A DNA stretch of 64,000 nucleotides from the NCBI GenBank assembly GCA_900466575.1, contig UBMP01000025.1, positions 1-64,000 of the forward strand. Reading direction: 5' to 3'. The translations under genes were made by a program, and so were the position numbers. Position 1 is the first letter of the stretch. Each line of letters begins with the position of its first letter. The notes beneath the pieces were generated by a model. The model searched no databases and was not told the origin of the DNA. It saw nothing but the letters and a program-made list of their open reading frames with translations. This DNA is from Hyphomicrobiales bacterium (GTDB lineage: Bacteria > Pseudomonadota > Alphaproteobacteria > Rhizobiales > Rhizobiaceae). This document shows positions 1-9,400 of this stretch, one piece after another.

Positions 1-176
1 AAGCCGGAGTTGTAGCCATAACCGACGGTGCCGTTGCTGGAAGCGGGCGTGCCATACATGTTGGCGTTCATCATCTGGCGAAAGGCGGAATTTTCGTTGT
101 CAGCAAATGCCTGACCCGAGATCAGAGCCGAAACAGAAAGGACGCCAGCGGCGGCGAAAGCAGCAAACTTGTTCAT
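1..176 (-). CDS. Secreted small protein, N-terminal part (cut by window edge)
   Basis: The first 58 residues of a protein whose 3' part lies outside the window. The ATG at 176 has a GGAGAT ribosome site seven bases upstream. The product opens with a Sec-type signal peptide: MNKF, then an Ala/Val/Leu-rich core, then a likely cleavage after AFA (AFA-DNEN). The mature part seen so far is rich in Asn, Met, Gly and Tyr. I do not recognise the family, and export to the periplasm is the only inference I can support. Confidence 0.7.
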   Translation of the reverse strand, partial: MNKFAAFAAAGVLSVSALISGQAFADNENSAFRQMMNANMYGTPASSNGTVGYGYNSG

Positions 177-632
177 TTTAATCTCCATTTTCAAATAGCG
201 GGTCCACAGGGGGGATCAACCGCGGGGGTGTTTGGTTTCCCGCTATTCAATCGTGCACTCTTGAGTACGCGACTGAATGGCGGGGGCCGTTGTAGGCTCC
301 TTCATGTCCGGCTCGCTTGCCGGGTGGATGTCGTTGCCTGACAGGACTGAATATGGAGGACCGAACCGTTCGGTTCAATCTCAAAATTGAAAACATATTG
401 TTTCCAATCCGAGCACTTGAAATCGGAGTTCCGCATCAGCGTTGCATTCATGCTAATATACTAATTTTCAGAAATTCCATTTATTTCAGTCTGCTAGCGC
501 GAATCTTGCGCACTATACCGGTTGAGCTGCGTCCGAATTCGAGAGTGATTCTGCCACATTCGGCACCCATTGCCGCATGGAAAAGGCCGCTCGAAGCGGC
601 CTTTTTTTGTACGTTTTGAGATTTTTTTAGGC
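177..632. other. Intergenic region between a secreted-protein gene and fadB
   Basis: About 455 bases with no gene I can support. It holds the 5' leader of the minus-strand secreted protein and the fadB terminator at 581-608. The part around 360-480 is markedly AT-richer than its surroundings. Short reading frames here have no ribosome site and no rhizobial codon bias. Confidence 0.6.
581..608 (-). terminator. Rho-independent terminator after fadB
   Basis: AAAGGCCGCT and AGCGGCCTTT form a GC-rich hairpin just beyond the fadB stop. The T run is longer on the plus strand (seven T) than on the minus strand (four T), so it may stop transcription from both sides. Confidence 0.75.
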
Positions 633-2846
633 TCAGGCTGCCCGTTTTTTCTCATCGTAAGGGTTGAAACGGGCATAGAACGTGTCGCCTGTCTTCGCCA
701 TTTCGAGGAGAAGCGGAGTCGGCTTGAAGTGTGGGCCGTAGTTTGCAGCCAGCTTTTCGGCCAGCTCGACGAACGTCTTCACGCCCATGCCGTCGATGTA
801 GGAGATCGCGCCGCCCGTGTAAGGCGCGAAACCGAAGCCCAGGATCGAACCGATATCGGCTTCGCGCGGATCGGTGACAATGCCCTCTTCCATGGTGCGG
901 GCGGCTTCCAGAGCGATGGTGACGAGGAAGCGCTGCTTGATCGTCGTGACGTCGATCTTGTCTGGGTCCTGCTGCGGGAACATGTCCTTGAGGCCGGGCC
1001 ACATGGATTTCTTCGCAGGCTTGGCCGGATAGTCGTAGAAGCCCTTCCCCGCCTTGCGGCCGAGACGGCCTTCCTTTTCGACCATCTGCGTGATCAGCGC
1101 CATGTGGCGCGGATCGACCGACTTCTCGCCGAGATCGGCAATCATCGCCTTCATGATCTTGTAGGAGAGGTCGACAGCGGTTTCGTCGTTCAGCGCCAGC
1201 GGGCCGACGGGCATGCCCGCCATCTTGGCCACATTGTCGATCATGACGGCCGGGATGCCCTCGACGAGCATGTTGTAGGCCTCGTTCATGTAGCGCAGCA
1301 CGCAACGGTTCACATAGAAGCCGCGCGTGTCGTTGACGACGATCGGCGTCTTCTTGATGGCGGCCACGTAGTCGAGCGCCACGGCCAGAGCCTTGTCGCC
1401 GGTCTTTTCGCCCATGATGACTTCCGTCAGCATCATCTTGTGCACCGGCGAGAAGAAGTGGATGCCGATGAACTGTTCCGGGCGCTTTGAGTTTTCAGCC
1501 AAACCAGTGATCGGCAGCGTCGAGGTGTTGGAGGCAAAGATCGCGCCGGGCTTCAGCACGGCTTCCACCTGCTCGGTCACGGCCTTCTTGATGCCGCGAT
1601 CCTCGAACACGGCCTCGATTACGAGGTCGCAATCGGCGATATCGGCATAATCGGCCGTCGGCGTGATGAGGGCGAGAAGCGCCTCGCCAGCTTCCTTGGA
1701 AAGCTTGCCCTTCTTCTGGGCCTCGGTGACGAGACCTTCCGACGTAGCCTTGCCCTTGTTGGCGGCTTCGATGTCGCGGTCGATCAGGACGACCTGAATG
1801 CCGGCAGCAGCCGTGACATAGCCGATGGAGGCACCCATGAAGCCGGCGCCAACGATGCCCACCTTCTTGATCTCGCTCTTTTCAACACCGGCCGGACGAC
1901 GTGCGCCCTTGTTCAGCTCCTGCAGGGAGACGAACAGCGAGCGGATCATCGAGAAGGCTTCGGTGGTCTGCAGGATGTTGGTGAAGTAGCGCTGCTCGAT
2001 GCGCAGGCCCGTGTCGATCGGAACCTGGAGGCCTTCATAGACGCATTTCACGATGGCGAGTGCGGCCGGATAGTTGCCGGCGGTTTCGCGGCGCAGAATG
2101 CCATTGGCGGCGGAGAAGAGCTGGATACCGTTCGGCGTCCAGACGGCGCCGCCCGGAGCCTTGAAGCCCTTCTTGTCCCAGGGCGCGACCGGATCCACGC
2201 CCTTCTTGAGCAGTTCCTTGGCAGCGGAGACCAGATTTTCCGGCTCGACCACTTCGGCCACAAGGCCGAGCGCCTTGGCGCGAGAGGCGGAGAAGGACGA
2301 ACCCGTGGTCATGGCCTGAAGCGCGTCCTGCGCGTTGATCAGGCGCGGCAGGCGCTGCGTACCGCCAGCACCGGGGAAGATGCCGACCTTGACTTCCGGC
2401 AGGCCGATCTTGACCGACGGGGAGTTGGACGCGACGCGGGCGTGGCAGGCAAGCGAAAGCTCGGTCGCGCCGCCCATGCAGGTGCCGTTGATGGCCGAGA
2501 CCCACGGCTTGCCGTTGGTTTCGATCTTGCGATAGAGCCAGGTCATACGACCGGCCGCGTCAAAAAGCTTCTGGGCAGCGCCGGCCGGATCGGCAGCGCG
2601 TTCGCGCTCGATCGTCTCGAACATGCCCTTGAGCATGGTGAGGTCAGCCCCGCCGGAGAAGGCGTTCTTGCCGGAAGTGAAGACGACGCCCTTGACCTTT
2701 TCGTCAGCGACGGTCGCGTCAACGATCTTGTCGAGTTCGTCCATCACTTCGACCGTGAAGACGTTCATCGACTTGCCGGGCATGTCCCAGGTGACGAGCG
2801 CAATGCCGTCGGCGTCGGTTTCGACCTTGAAGTTTACGTAAGACAT
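633..2846 (-). CDS. fadB: Multifunctional enoyl-CoA hydratase / 3-hydroxyacyl-CoA dehydrogenase
   Basis: A 737-residue cytosolic beta-oxidation enzyme that hydrates trans-2-enoyl-CoA and oxidises the 3-hydroxyacyl-CoA with NAD. The N-terminal third is a crotonase domain ([14 protein letters not shown] and [15 protein letters not shown] motifs). A Rossmann dehydrogenase domain starts near residue 330 ([10 protein letters not shown]), followed by SNTSTLPI and [11 protein letters not shown], then the C-terminal HAD domain. I chose the ATG at 2846, preceded by GGGAGAGAG, over a TTG five codons upstream that lies inside that ribosome site. It follows fadA by 18 bases, so the two form a fadA-fadB operon. 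Size and architecture fit the FadB/FadJ family; which paralogue this is cannot be told from sequence alone. Confidence 0.93.
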   Translation of the reverse strand: MSYVNFKVETDADGIALVTWDMPGKSMNVFTVEVMDELDKIVDATVADEKVKGVVFTSGKNAFSGGADLTMLKGMFETIERERAADPAGAAQKLFDAAGRMTWLYRKIETNGKPWVSAINGTCMGGATELSLACHARVASNSPSVKIGLPEVKVGIFPGAGGTQRLPRLINAQDALQAMTTGSSFSASRAKALGLVAEVVEPENLVSAAKELLKKGVDPVAPWDKKGFKAPGGAVWTPNGIQLFSAANGILRRETAGNYPAALAIVKCVYEGLQVPIDTGLRIEQRYFTNILQTTEAFSMIRSLFVSLQELNKGARRPAGVEKSEIKKVGIVGAGFMGASIGYVTAAAGIQVVLIDRDIEAANKGKATSEGLVTEAQKKGKLSKEAGEALLALITPTADYADIADCDLVIEAVFEDRGIKKAVTEQVEAVLKPGAIFASNTSTLPITGLAENSKRPEQFIGIHFFSPVHKMMLTEVIMGEKTGDKALAVALDYVAAIKKTPIVVNDTRGFYVNRCVLRYMNEAYNMLVEGIPAVMIDNVAKMAGMPVGPLALNDETAVDLSYKIMKAMIADLGEKSVDPRHMALITQMVEKEGRLGRKAGKGFYDYPAKPAKKSMWPGLKDMFPQQDPDKIDVTTIKQRFLVTIALEAARTMEEGIVTDPREADIGSILGFGFAPYTGGAISYIDGMGVKTFVELAEKLAANYGPHFKPTPLLLEMAKTGDTFYARFNPYDEKKRAA

Positions 2847-2864
2847 TCTTCTCTCTCCCAAACC

Positions 2865-4073
2865 TTAGACGCGCTCGATGATCGTGGCGGTACCCATGCC
2901 CGCACCGATGCAAAGCGTAACGAGCGCGGTGTTCAGATCGCGGCGTTCCATTTCGTCCAGCGCCTGGCCGAGGATCATCGCGCCGGTGGCACCCAGCGGA
3001 TGGCCGAGCGCGATTGCGCCGCCGGTGACGTTCATCTTGTCATGCGAGACGTCGAAGGCCTGCATGAAGCGCAGCACGACGGCGGCGAAGGCTTCGTTCA
3101 GCTCGAACAGGTCGATATCGTTGATCGTCATGCCGGCGCGCTTCAGGAGCTTCTCGGTGACGTCCACCGGGCCGGTCAGCATGAGGGCGGGTTCCGAACC
3201 GATATTGGCAAAGGCGCGGATGCGGGCGCGGGGCTTGAGGCCCATGGCCTGACCGCCGGCCTTGGAGCCGAGCAGGACGGCGGCGGCACCGTCGACGATA
3301 CCGGACGAGTTACCGGCATGGTGGACATAGTTGATGCGCTCAACATCCGGATGCGCATGCAGGCCGACAGCTTCGAAGCCGCCCATCTCGCCCGGCATCT
3401 GGAAGGACGGGTTGAGCGAACCGAGCGACTGCATGGTCGTGTCGGGGCGCATATGCTCGTCCTTGGCGAGGATCGTCAAGCCGTTCACGTCCTTCACGGC
3501 GATCACGGACTTGTCGAAATAGCCCTTTTCCCAGGAGTTGGCAGCGCGCTTCTGGCTCTCGACGGCATAGGCGTCGACGTCTTCGCGGGAGAAGCCATAC
3601 TTGGTGGCGATCAGGTCGGCAGAGACGCCCTGCGGCATGAAATAGCCGGGGAAGGCAACGGAGGGATCAACCGGCCAGGAACCGCCGGCCATGCCCATGC
3701 CGACGCGCGACATGGATTCCACACCGCCAGCGATGACGATGTCATCAGCACCGAAGGCGATCTTGGAGGCGGCGAGGTTCACGGCGTCGAGGCCGGATGC
3801 GCAGAAGCGCGAGATCTGGACGCCGGGAGCCTTGAAGTCATAGCCGGCTTCGAAAGCGGCAGAGCGCGGGATGACCGCGCCGGCTTCCATGACCGGATCG
3901 ACGCAGCCGAAAATGATGTCATCGACGGTGGATGTATCGAGACCGTTGCGGTCGCGGATGGCTTCCAGCGTCAGGGCGGCCAGGCGAGGCGTCGGCACTT
4001 CGTGCAGCGCGCCGTCCTTCTTGCCGCGACCGCGCGGCGTGCGCACGGTGTCATAGATAAAGGCTTCGGTCAT
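2865..4073 (-). CDS. fadA: Acetyl-CoA acyltransferase (thiolase)
   Basis: A 402-residue thiolase that cleaves 3-ketoacyl-CoA with CoA, the last step of beta-oxidation. The nucleophile Cys91 lies in ISRFCASGLDAVN, His358 in GHPLGATGA and the acid/base Cys388 in CIGAGMG near the C-terminus, so the catalytic set is complete. The start has a GGGAGAAGA ribosome site. It heads the operon with fadB. Its leader carries a 10-bp inverted repeat. A biosynthetic acetyl-CoA acetyltransferase role is the alternative, but linkage to fadB favours degradation. Confidence 0.93.
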   Translation of the reverse strand: MTEAFIYDTVRTPRGRGKKDGALHEVPTPRLAALTLEAIRDRNGLDTSTVDDIIFGCVDPVMEAGAVIPRSAAFEAGYDFKAPGVQISRFCASGLDAVNLAASKIAFGADDIVIAGGVESMSRVGMGMAGGSWPVDPSVAFPGYFMPQGVSADLIATKYGFSREDVDAYAVESQKRAANSWEKGYFDKSVIAVKDVNGLTILAKDEHMRPDTTMQSLGSLNPSFQMPGEMGGFEAVGLHAHPDVERINYVHHAGNSSGIVDGAAAVLLGSKAGGQAMGLKPRARIRAFANIGSEPALMLTGPVDVTEKLLKRAGMTINDIDLFELNEAFAAVVLRFMQAFDVSHDKMNVTGGAIALGHPLGATGAMILGQALDEMERRDLNTALVTLCIGAGMGTATIIERV

Positions 4074-4091
4074 GATGTCTTCTCCCTTTGG

Positions 4092-4139
4092 CGCATTTCC
4101 GGGAAAGGTGTGAGACGACTTCCCATATGCGGAAATGCG
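4092..4139. repeat. 10-bp inverted repeat in the fadA leader
   Basis: CGCATTTCCG at 4092-4101 and its exact complement CGGAAATGCG at 4130-4139 are separated by 28 bases, just upstream of the fadA ribosome site. It could be an operator or a leader hairpin. The sequence does not decide between them. Confidence 0.5.
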
Positions 4140-4185
4140 TAAAACAATTTTGCTGGCGTTTGAGCCGCCAACTCCTCGACATGCA

Positions 4186-4213
4186 GAAAGGCCCTTGTCT
4201 GCAAGGGCCTTTC
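4186..4213 (-). terminator. Terminator after the acyl-CoA dehydrogenase gene
   Basis: A perfect 11-bp stem (GAAAGGCCCTT / AAGGGCCTTTC) with a 6-base loop, 17 bases beyond the stop of the minus-strand acyl-CoA dehydrogenase and ahead of the fadA leader. It separates the two transcription units. Confidence 0.8.
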
Positions 4214-4229
4214 ATTTCGTTGCCGGACC

Positions 4230-6026
4230 TCAGAACGCCTCTGCGGCCAGTTCCATCATCGTGTCGGCGCCGGTCTCAATGCGGGTCTTGCGCAGGGCCG
4301 TCTCCGGCATGACCTTGTCCATGTAGAAACGCGCCGTGATCAGCTTGTTCTTAAGGTAGTCTTCGCGCGAAGAATTACCAGCAGCAAGCTCGTCCTGAGC
4401 GACCTTTGCCATCTTGGCCCACATGTAGCCGATGACGACGACGCCGAAGAGGTGCATGTAGTCATAGGAGCCGGCCCCGGCATTGTCGGGCTTGGCCATG
4501 GCGTTCTGCATGAACCACATGGTGGAAGCCTGCAGGTCGTTGAGGCCCTTCTTCAGCGCCTTGGTGAAGCCGGCAAGGGCTTCGTTCGAACGGTTCTCCT
4601 CGCAGAAGGCGCCGATTTCGTTGAACAGCGCCATGACGGCGCGACCGCCGTTTGCCGGCAACTTGCGGCCGACGAGGTCGAGTGCCTGGATGCCATTAGC
4701 GCCTTCATAGATCATGGCAATTCGGGCGTCGCGAACATACTGGCTCATGCCATGCTCTTCGATATAGCCGTGGCCGCCATAGACCTGCTGTGCCATGACG
4801 GCGTGGTCGAAGCCCTTGTCGGTCAGCACGCCCTTCAGGATTGGGGTCATGAGGCCGAGGAGGTCGGAAGCGGTTTCGCGGGCCTTGGCGTCATCCGAGC
4901 GATGCGCGATGTCGGATTGCAGCGCGGTCCAGAGCGCGAAAGCGCGGCCGCCTTCATTGAAGGCGCGCATGGTCATCAGCGCGCGGCGGATGTCCGGGTG
5001 CACGATGATCGGGTCGGCCTTGAGGTTCGGCGCCTTCGGGCCGGAAAGTGAACGGCCCTGGATGCGCTCGCGGGCATATTGCGCAGCGTTCTGATAGGCA
5101 ATTTCGCCCATCGACAGGCCCTGAAGGCCGACGCCGAGGCGGGCTTCGTTCATCATGACGAACATGGCGGCAAGGCCCTTGTTCTCGGCGCCGATGAGGT
5201 AGCCGGTGGCGTCATCGTAGTTCATGACGCAGGTGGCGTTGCCGTGGATGCCCATCTTGTGTTCGAGCGCGCCGCAGGCGACGCCGTTGCGGGCGCCGAG
5301 CGAGCCGTCTTCGCTGACCATGAACTTCGGAACGATGAAGAGCGAGATGCCCTTGGTGCCTTCCGGCGCGCCTTCGATACGGGCGAGAACCAGATGGATG
5401 ATGTTCTCCGACATGTCGTGCTCGCCGGCGGAGATGAAGATCTTCTGGCCGGAAATCTTGTAGGAGCCATCAGCCTGCGGGACTGCCTTGGTGCGCAGCA
5501 GGCCGAGGTCGGTGCCGCAGTGCGGCTCGGTGAGGTTCATCGTGCCAGTCCAGGTGCCGGCGACCATGTTGGGAACGTAAGTCTGCTTCTGCGCATCCGA
5601 GCCGTGCTCGAGGATGGCGGCGATCGCGCCCTGCGTGAGGCCCGGATACATCATCAGCGCCATGTTCGCCGAGATCAGATATTCCGACACGGCGCTGTGC
5701 AGCACATAGGGAAGGCCCTGGCCGCCGAACTCCTCCGGCATGGAAAGTCCCAGCCAGCCGCCCTGGCAATACTGGTCGAAAGCTTCCTTGAACCCCTTCG
5801 GCGCCCTCACGCTGGCGTCATCGCTGCGAACGCATCCTTCCTGATCGCCCGACAGGTTGACCGGGAACATGACCTCTTCCGCAACCTTGGCAGCCTCGGC
5901 CGTAATGGCTTCGAGAAGATCGGGGCCGACATCGGCAAAGCCGGGCATATTGGAGTAGCGCTCGATGCCGAGGACATCGTTGAGCACAAACAGAGTGTCT
6001 TGTACGGGGGCCTTGAACACGGGCAT
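4230..6026 (-). CDS. Acyl-CoA dehydrogenase (FadE/DmdC-like, long form)
   Basis: A 598-residue FAD enzyme that introduces the 2,3 double bond into acyl-CoA. It has the N-terminal, middle (MNLTEPHCGTDLG) and C-terminal (MIYEGANGIQALDLVGRKL, with the likely catalytic Glu) ACAD domains plus the extra C-terminal helical domain of the ~600-residue class that includes 3-methylmercaptopropionyl-CoA dehydrogenases. I chose the ATG at 6026, preceded by GAGGAGAC. The 29-codon upstream extension runs back through the operator-like palindrome at 6077-6102, so it is unlikely to be translated. It lies upstream of fadA-fadB on the same strand but ends in its own terminator. True substrate unknown. Confidence 0.9.
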   Translation of the reverse strand: MPVFKAPVQDTLFVLNDVLGIERYSNMPGFADVGPDLLEAITAEAAKVAEEVMFPVNLSGDQEGCVRSDDASVRAPKGFKEAFDQYCQGGWLGLSMPEEFGGQGLPYVLHSAVSEYLISANMALMMYPGLTQGAIAAILEHGSDAQKQTYVPNMVAGTWTGTMNLTEPHCGTDLGLLRTKAVPQADGSYKISGQKIFISAGEHDMSENIIHLVLARIEGAPEGTKGISLFIVPKFMVSEDGSLGARNGVACGALEHKMGIHGNATCVMNYDDATGYLIGAENKGLAAMFVMMNEARLGVGLQGLSMGEIAYQNAAQYARERIQGRSLSGPKAPNLKADPIIVHPDIRRALMTMRAFNEGGRAFALWTALQSDIAHRSDDAKARETASDLLGLMTPILKGVLTDKGFDHAVMAQQVYGGHGYIEEHGMSQYVRDARIAMIYEGANGIQALDLVGRKLPANGGRAVMALFNEIGAFCEENRSNEALAGFTKALKKGLNDLQASTMWFMQNAMAKPDNAGAGSYDYMHLFGVVVIGYMWAKMAKVAQDELAAGNSSREDYLKNKLITARFYMDKVMPETALRKTRIETGADTMMELAAEAF

Positions 6027-6076
6027 GGCAGTCTCCTCGCCTTCCATTGGGTCGTCGTTGCCATTCTCATACAAAA

Positions 6077-6102
6077 TTTTGACGTTTGCGTAAACGTCAA
6101 AA
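6077..6102. promoter_or_regulatory. Near-perfect palindromic operator, copy 1
   Basis: A 26-bp inverted repeat with a single mismatch, centred on GACGTTTGCGTAAACGTC, about 50 bases upstream of the dehydrogenase start. A 21-bp identical copy precedes the nitronate monooxygenase gene at 51931-51951. The shape resembles sites of MerR-type regulators of acyl-CoA and branched-chain amino-acid catabolism (LiuR family). That assignment is inference from memory of the consensus; the repeat itself is plainly visible. Confidence 0.75.
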
Positions 6103-6220
6103 TCGCGAGCCATGAAAATTTTGCGGCTCCAGCTTGCCGCAAGTCTCGTCTAGGCAAATGGTTAACGAAATAACTGGGGTGATTCTGCGCGAAACCACAT
6201 TTTTAATCTTTGGACGTCGG

Positions 6221-6236
6221 TTAACAGGCTGTTAAC
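6221..6236 (+). promoter_or_regulatory. CtrA-type box upstream of podJ
   Basis: TTAACAGGCTGTTAAC matches the CtrA consensus TTAA-N7-TTAAC exactly. It lies about 170 bases upstream of the podJ-like start. A GATTC (GANTC, CcrM methylation) site is 36 bases further upstream. Cell-cycle control of podJ is known in Caulobacter; binding here is inferred. Confidence 0.65.
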
Positions 6237-6402
6237 GCAGCCTCATCAAATGTAATCATCGCATACAGGTGATTTGCGCCGATCCGGGATTTTTAAGGTC
6301 TTTCGTAGCCGGAACCATCCGCAGTTTCGCCATGACGGGCATCGCGGGGGAATTTCCCGCGCCCGAAGTGGATCAACGCCAGACGCAATTGAAGCGAGTG
6401 GA

Positions 6403-9400
6403 ATGATGAACAGATCAAAATCCGATACGCCTCGTCAGGGAGACCGGACCCCGAGCGCGCCGGCAGCACCTTTGACTGAGACGGCTGCAGGCCGGGTGGA
6501 AGAAGCGCGCGGTTCACTGCTTCGCGCGCCTCGGCCCGATGACGCCGGCCGTCTGGCGCGCTCCACGCAGATTTCGGAGATCCTGGACCGACAGAAGCTC
6601 CTGTCGCGCAATCGCCCGCCACCGCCGGCGCCGGCAAATCTGTCGCTGGCCGACCAGATCCGTGAGCGCCTGCGGTCTCCGGCAGCTCCGGTTCCCACCG
6701 GCATCAGCGCACCGCGGAACGGCGATCTGCGTCCGAGCGAGTACAGAGCCAGTGACTACCGGTCAGATGTCCGTACGAGCGATTACCGCCAACCCTCCGC
6801 CGAACATGCGGCTGTCGACATTTCCGAAGCGTTGGCCAAGCTGCGCCATGACCTGAAGCAGGATCTGGCCGCGAGCTTCGCGCAGGAAATCACCAATCTG
6901 CGCAGTGAGATCAAGGAGATCGGCTCGGCGGTTGCGGAAAACGGCTATCCGCAGGATCTCTACGCCGACCTGCAGCGGCTTGCCGAAGGCATGGAATATC
7001 TCGGCGAAGCGACCGAGAACGCCGTCGCCAACAGCATGCGCAGCGAACTGGACTCGATCCGTGCGATGGTCAGCGGCATGGCCCGCCAGGACGATCTGGC
7101 CGTCATCATCGAGCATTTCGACGCGCTCCGCCAGCAGATGGCAGAGTCGGAATCTCAGGCGCAGGCCCGCAGCCTCGACACCAAGATCGGCAGCCTGGCC
7201 GACGCCATCGAAATGCTGGTGTCGCAGATGTCGAACGCCGACCGCGACCTCAACAGCCAGATGCATACTCTGGACGAACGGCTGGCCGAGATCGTCGCCG
7301 CCATTGACGCCAATGCGCAGGCAACCGCCGAACTGTCGGGCGATGCGGGCCTCGGTTCGCTTGAGGAGCGCATTGCACGGCTTGTCGTAGAGCTCGACGG
7401 GGTGAACCTGCAGCAGCGCGACAACATCGTTGCCGAGCGCATCGAGAGCCTGGCCGCCCGGATGGAAGAGCTTGCCAAGCTGCAGGCGACCGAACATCTC
7501 GACCGCCGCTTCGACGAACTTGCAGCCCTTCTTGCACAGGGCGGCACAGCGCCGGCCGGCGAAGACCTCAGCGCGATCGTCTCAGACATCTCGCGCAAGA
7601 TCGACGACATGGCCCGCGGCACGGTGAGCAGCGAGCTGGTCAACCGCTTCGACGACCTCGCTAACCGTATCGACAGCCTGAATATTGCGGGCGCAACCGG
7701 CGGGCTGAGCGAGGAAATCCTCACCTGGCTCGAGGGCCGGATGAACGACATCGCCGCTCGCATCGATGGCAATATGGAGGCCAAGGGCAACCCGGCCGCC
7801 GATCTCGGCGCTCTTGAAGAGCAGATCTCGGCGCTGACCAAGCTGCTTAGTGAACCGCGTGTCGCCGAAGAGATCAACTCCGCGCAGATGACCAGCCGCA
7901 TGTCGGCGCTCGAAGACTATATGTCGACGAACGACGAATACATCGTCGAGGCCGCCCGACAGGCTGCCGAAACGGCGCTGGAAGCCTATGTCCGCAACTT
8001 TGCCGGCCAGCCCAGCAACACCAGCATGCCGCAGGCCGACATCTCGACGATTTCGGACCTTGCGTCTGACCTGCATGCGCTCGAAGAGCTGACACGCTCC
8101 GGCGAAGCCCGCAACCAGCAGACCTTCGAGACCCTGCAGCAGACGCTCGTGCAGATCGCCGAACGTCTCGACAAGCTGGGCGCGTCGACCGAAGCCGCTG
8201 CGGCCGCCACATCGGCACCGTCCAAGTCCGCCGCTGCCGTTGCAAGCCGTCCGCGCCTGCGCACCGGCACCGACACGGAAATGTTCAGCAGCGATTTCGA
8301 CGACGATCTTTTCGACGACGATATCGCGATCGATAACACGACGACGACCCGCGACGGCGGAGAGAAGCCCCTCAAGGGTTTCCTCTCCTCGATCGGCAAT
8401 CGTTTCCGCAAGAATGGGCAGGACCAGAAGGCGGAAGAGCCGCGCCGCACGCTCGACGCCGCACCGGCCATCGACGCCGCCGACGACATTAGCCCGGATC
8501 TTGCCAACCAGCTGCTCGAACCCGGTTCCGGCGCCCCGGACATCCGCCAGATCCTGGAAAAGGTTCGCGCGGTTCAGGACGGCAAGCCCGCCAAGAAGGA
8601 CGGCCTGACAGCACGCGAAGACGACAACAGCGATTACATCGCCGTTGCCCGCCGCGCAGCACAGGCCGCAGCCGCAGAAGTCGGCCCGGCGGAACATATG
8701 GACGAAGCGGCTGAAGGCTCCTCGAGCGTGATCGGCAAGTACCGCCGGCCATTGCTTCTCGGCACGGGCCTCGTCCTGCTCGCCGTGATGGCCTGGCCTC
8801 TGGTCACCACGATGTTCAGTTCGCCGAACGCGCCGGCGGCGTCGCAGACCGCTCCGGCTACACAGCCGGCTCCGGCTGCCGAAGCCAGCAGCGCCGAAAA
8901 GCCCGCTGGGGAAGACGCGAACAAGCTGGCTGCAGAGAAGGCCGCGGCCGATGCCGCTGCGGCCGAAACGGCTGCAGCTGAAAAGGCCGCCGCTGAAGCG
9001 GCGAAAACCCCGAACACCCCTGTCAACGATGCAACGACCGGCCCCGTGGCGGCGTCAGATGCAACGCCCGTGAATGCCTCTGCCGTGCCGGCTGCGGCCG
9101 AGCAGATGCCGAAGCCGGAGGCAAACACCGCCGCCGCAACGGCTCCGGCTCCGGCTGCATCTGCAACGCCGGCTGCCGCCGATGTGAAGCCAGATGCAGC
9201 CGTGTCTCAGCCCGCGACGGTCATGCCGCCTGCAGGTGCAACGCCCACCACAACGACCCCGGCAGCAGCAACGCCCGCCGCGGCGGCACTGGCTGTCCCG
9301 ACCGGCATCGAACCGCAGGCTCTCGTCGATGCTGCCAATGGCGGCGATGCGCTCGCAATCTACGAAGTCGGCAACCGTATTTTCGATGGCCGCGGCGTCA

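Larger units (their letters stand above)
6027..6402. other. Divergent promoter region between acyl-CoA dehydrogenase and podJ
   Basis: 376 bases without a gene. It contains the palindromic operator at 6077-6102 on the dehydrogenase side, a GANTC methylation site at 6181-6185, and a CtrA-type box at 6221-6236 on the podJ side. Confidence 0.65.

Noticed and set aside
317-619. 100-codon plus-strand frame in the first intergenic region
   Set aside because: It runs through the fadB terminator, has no ribosome site, and its composition is unlike other genes in the window.
2442-4142. 566-codon open frame on the plus strand across fadB and fadA
   Set aside because: It is exactly antisense to two well-identified enzymes. 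The translation is His/Asp/Gly/Arg-rich with no recognisable fold.
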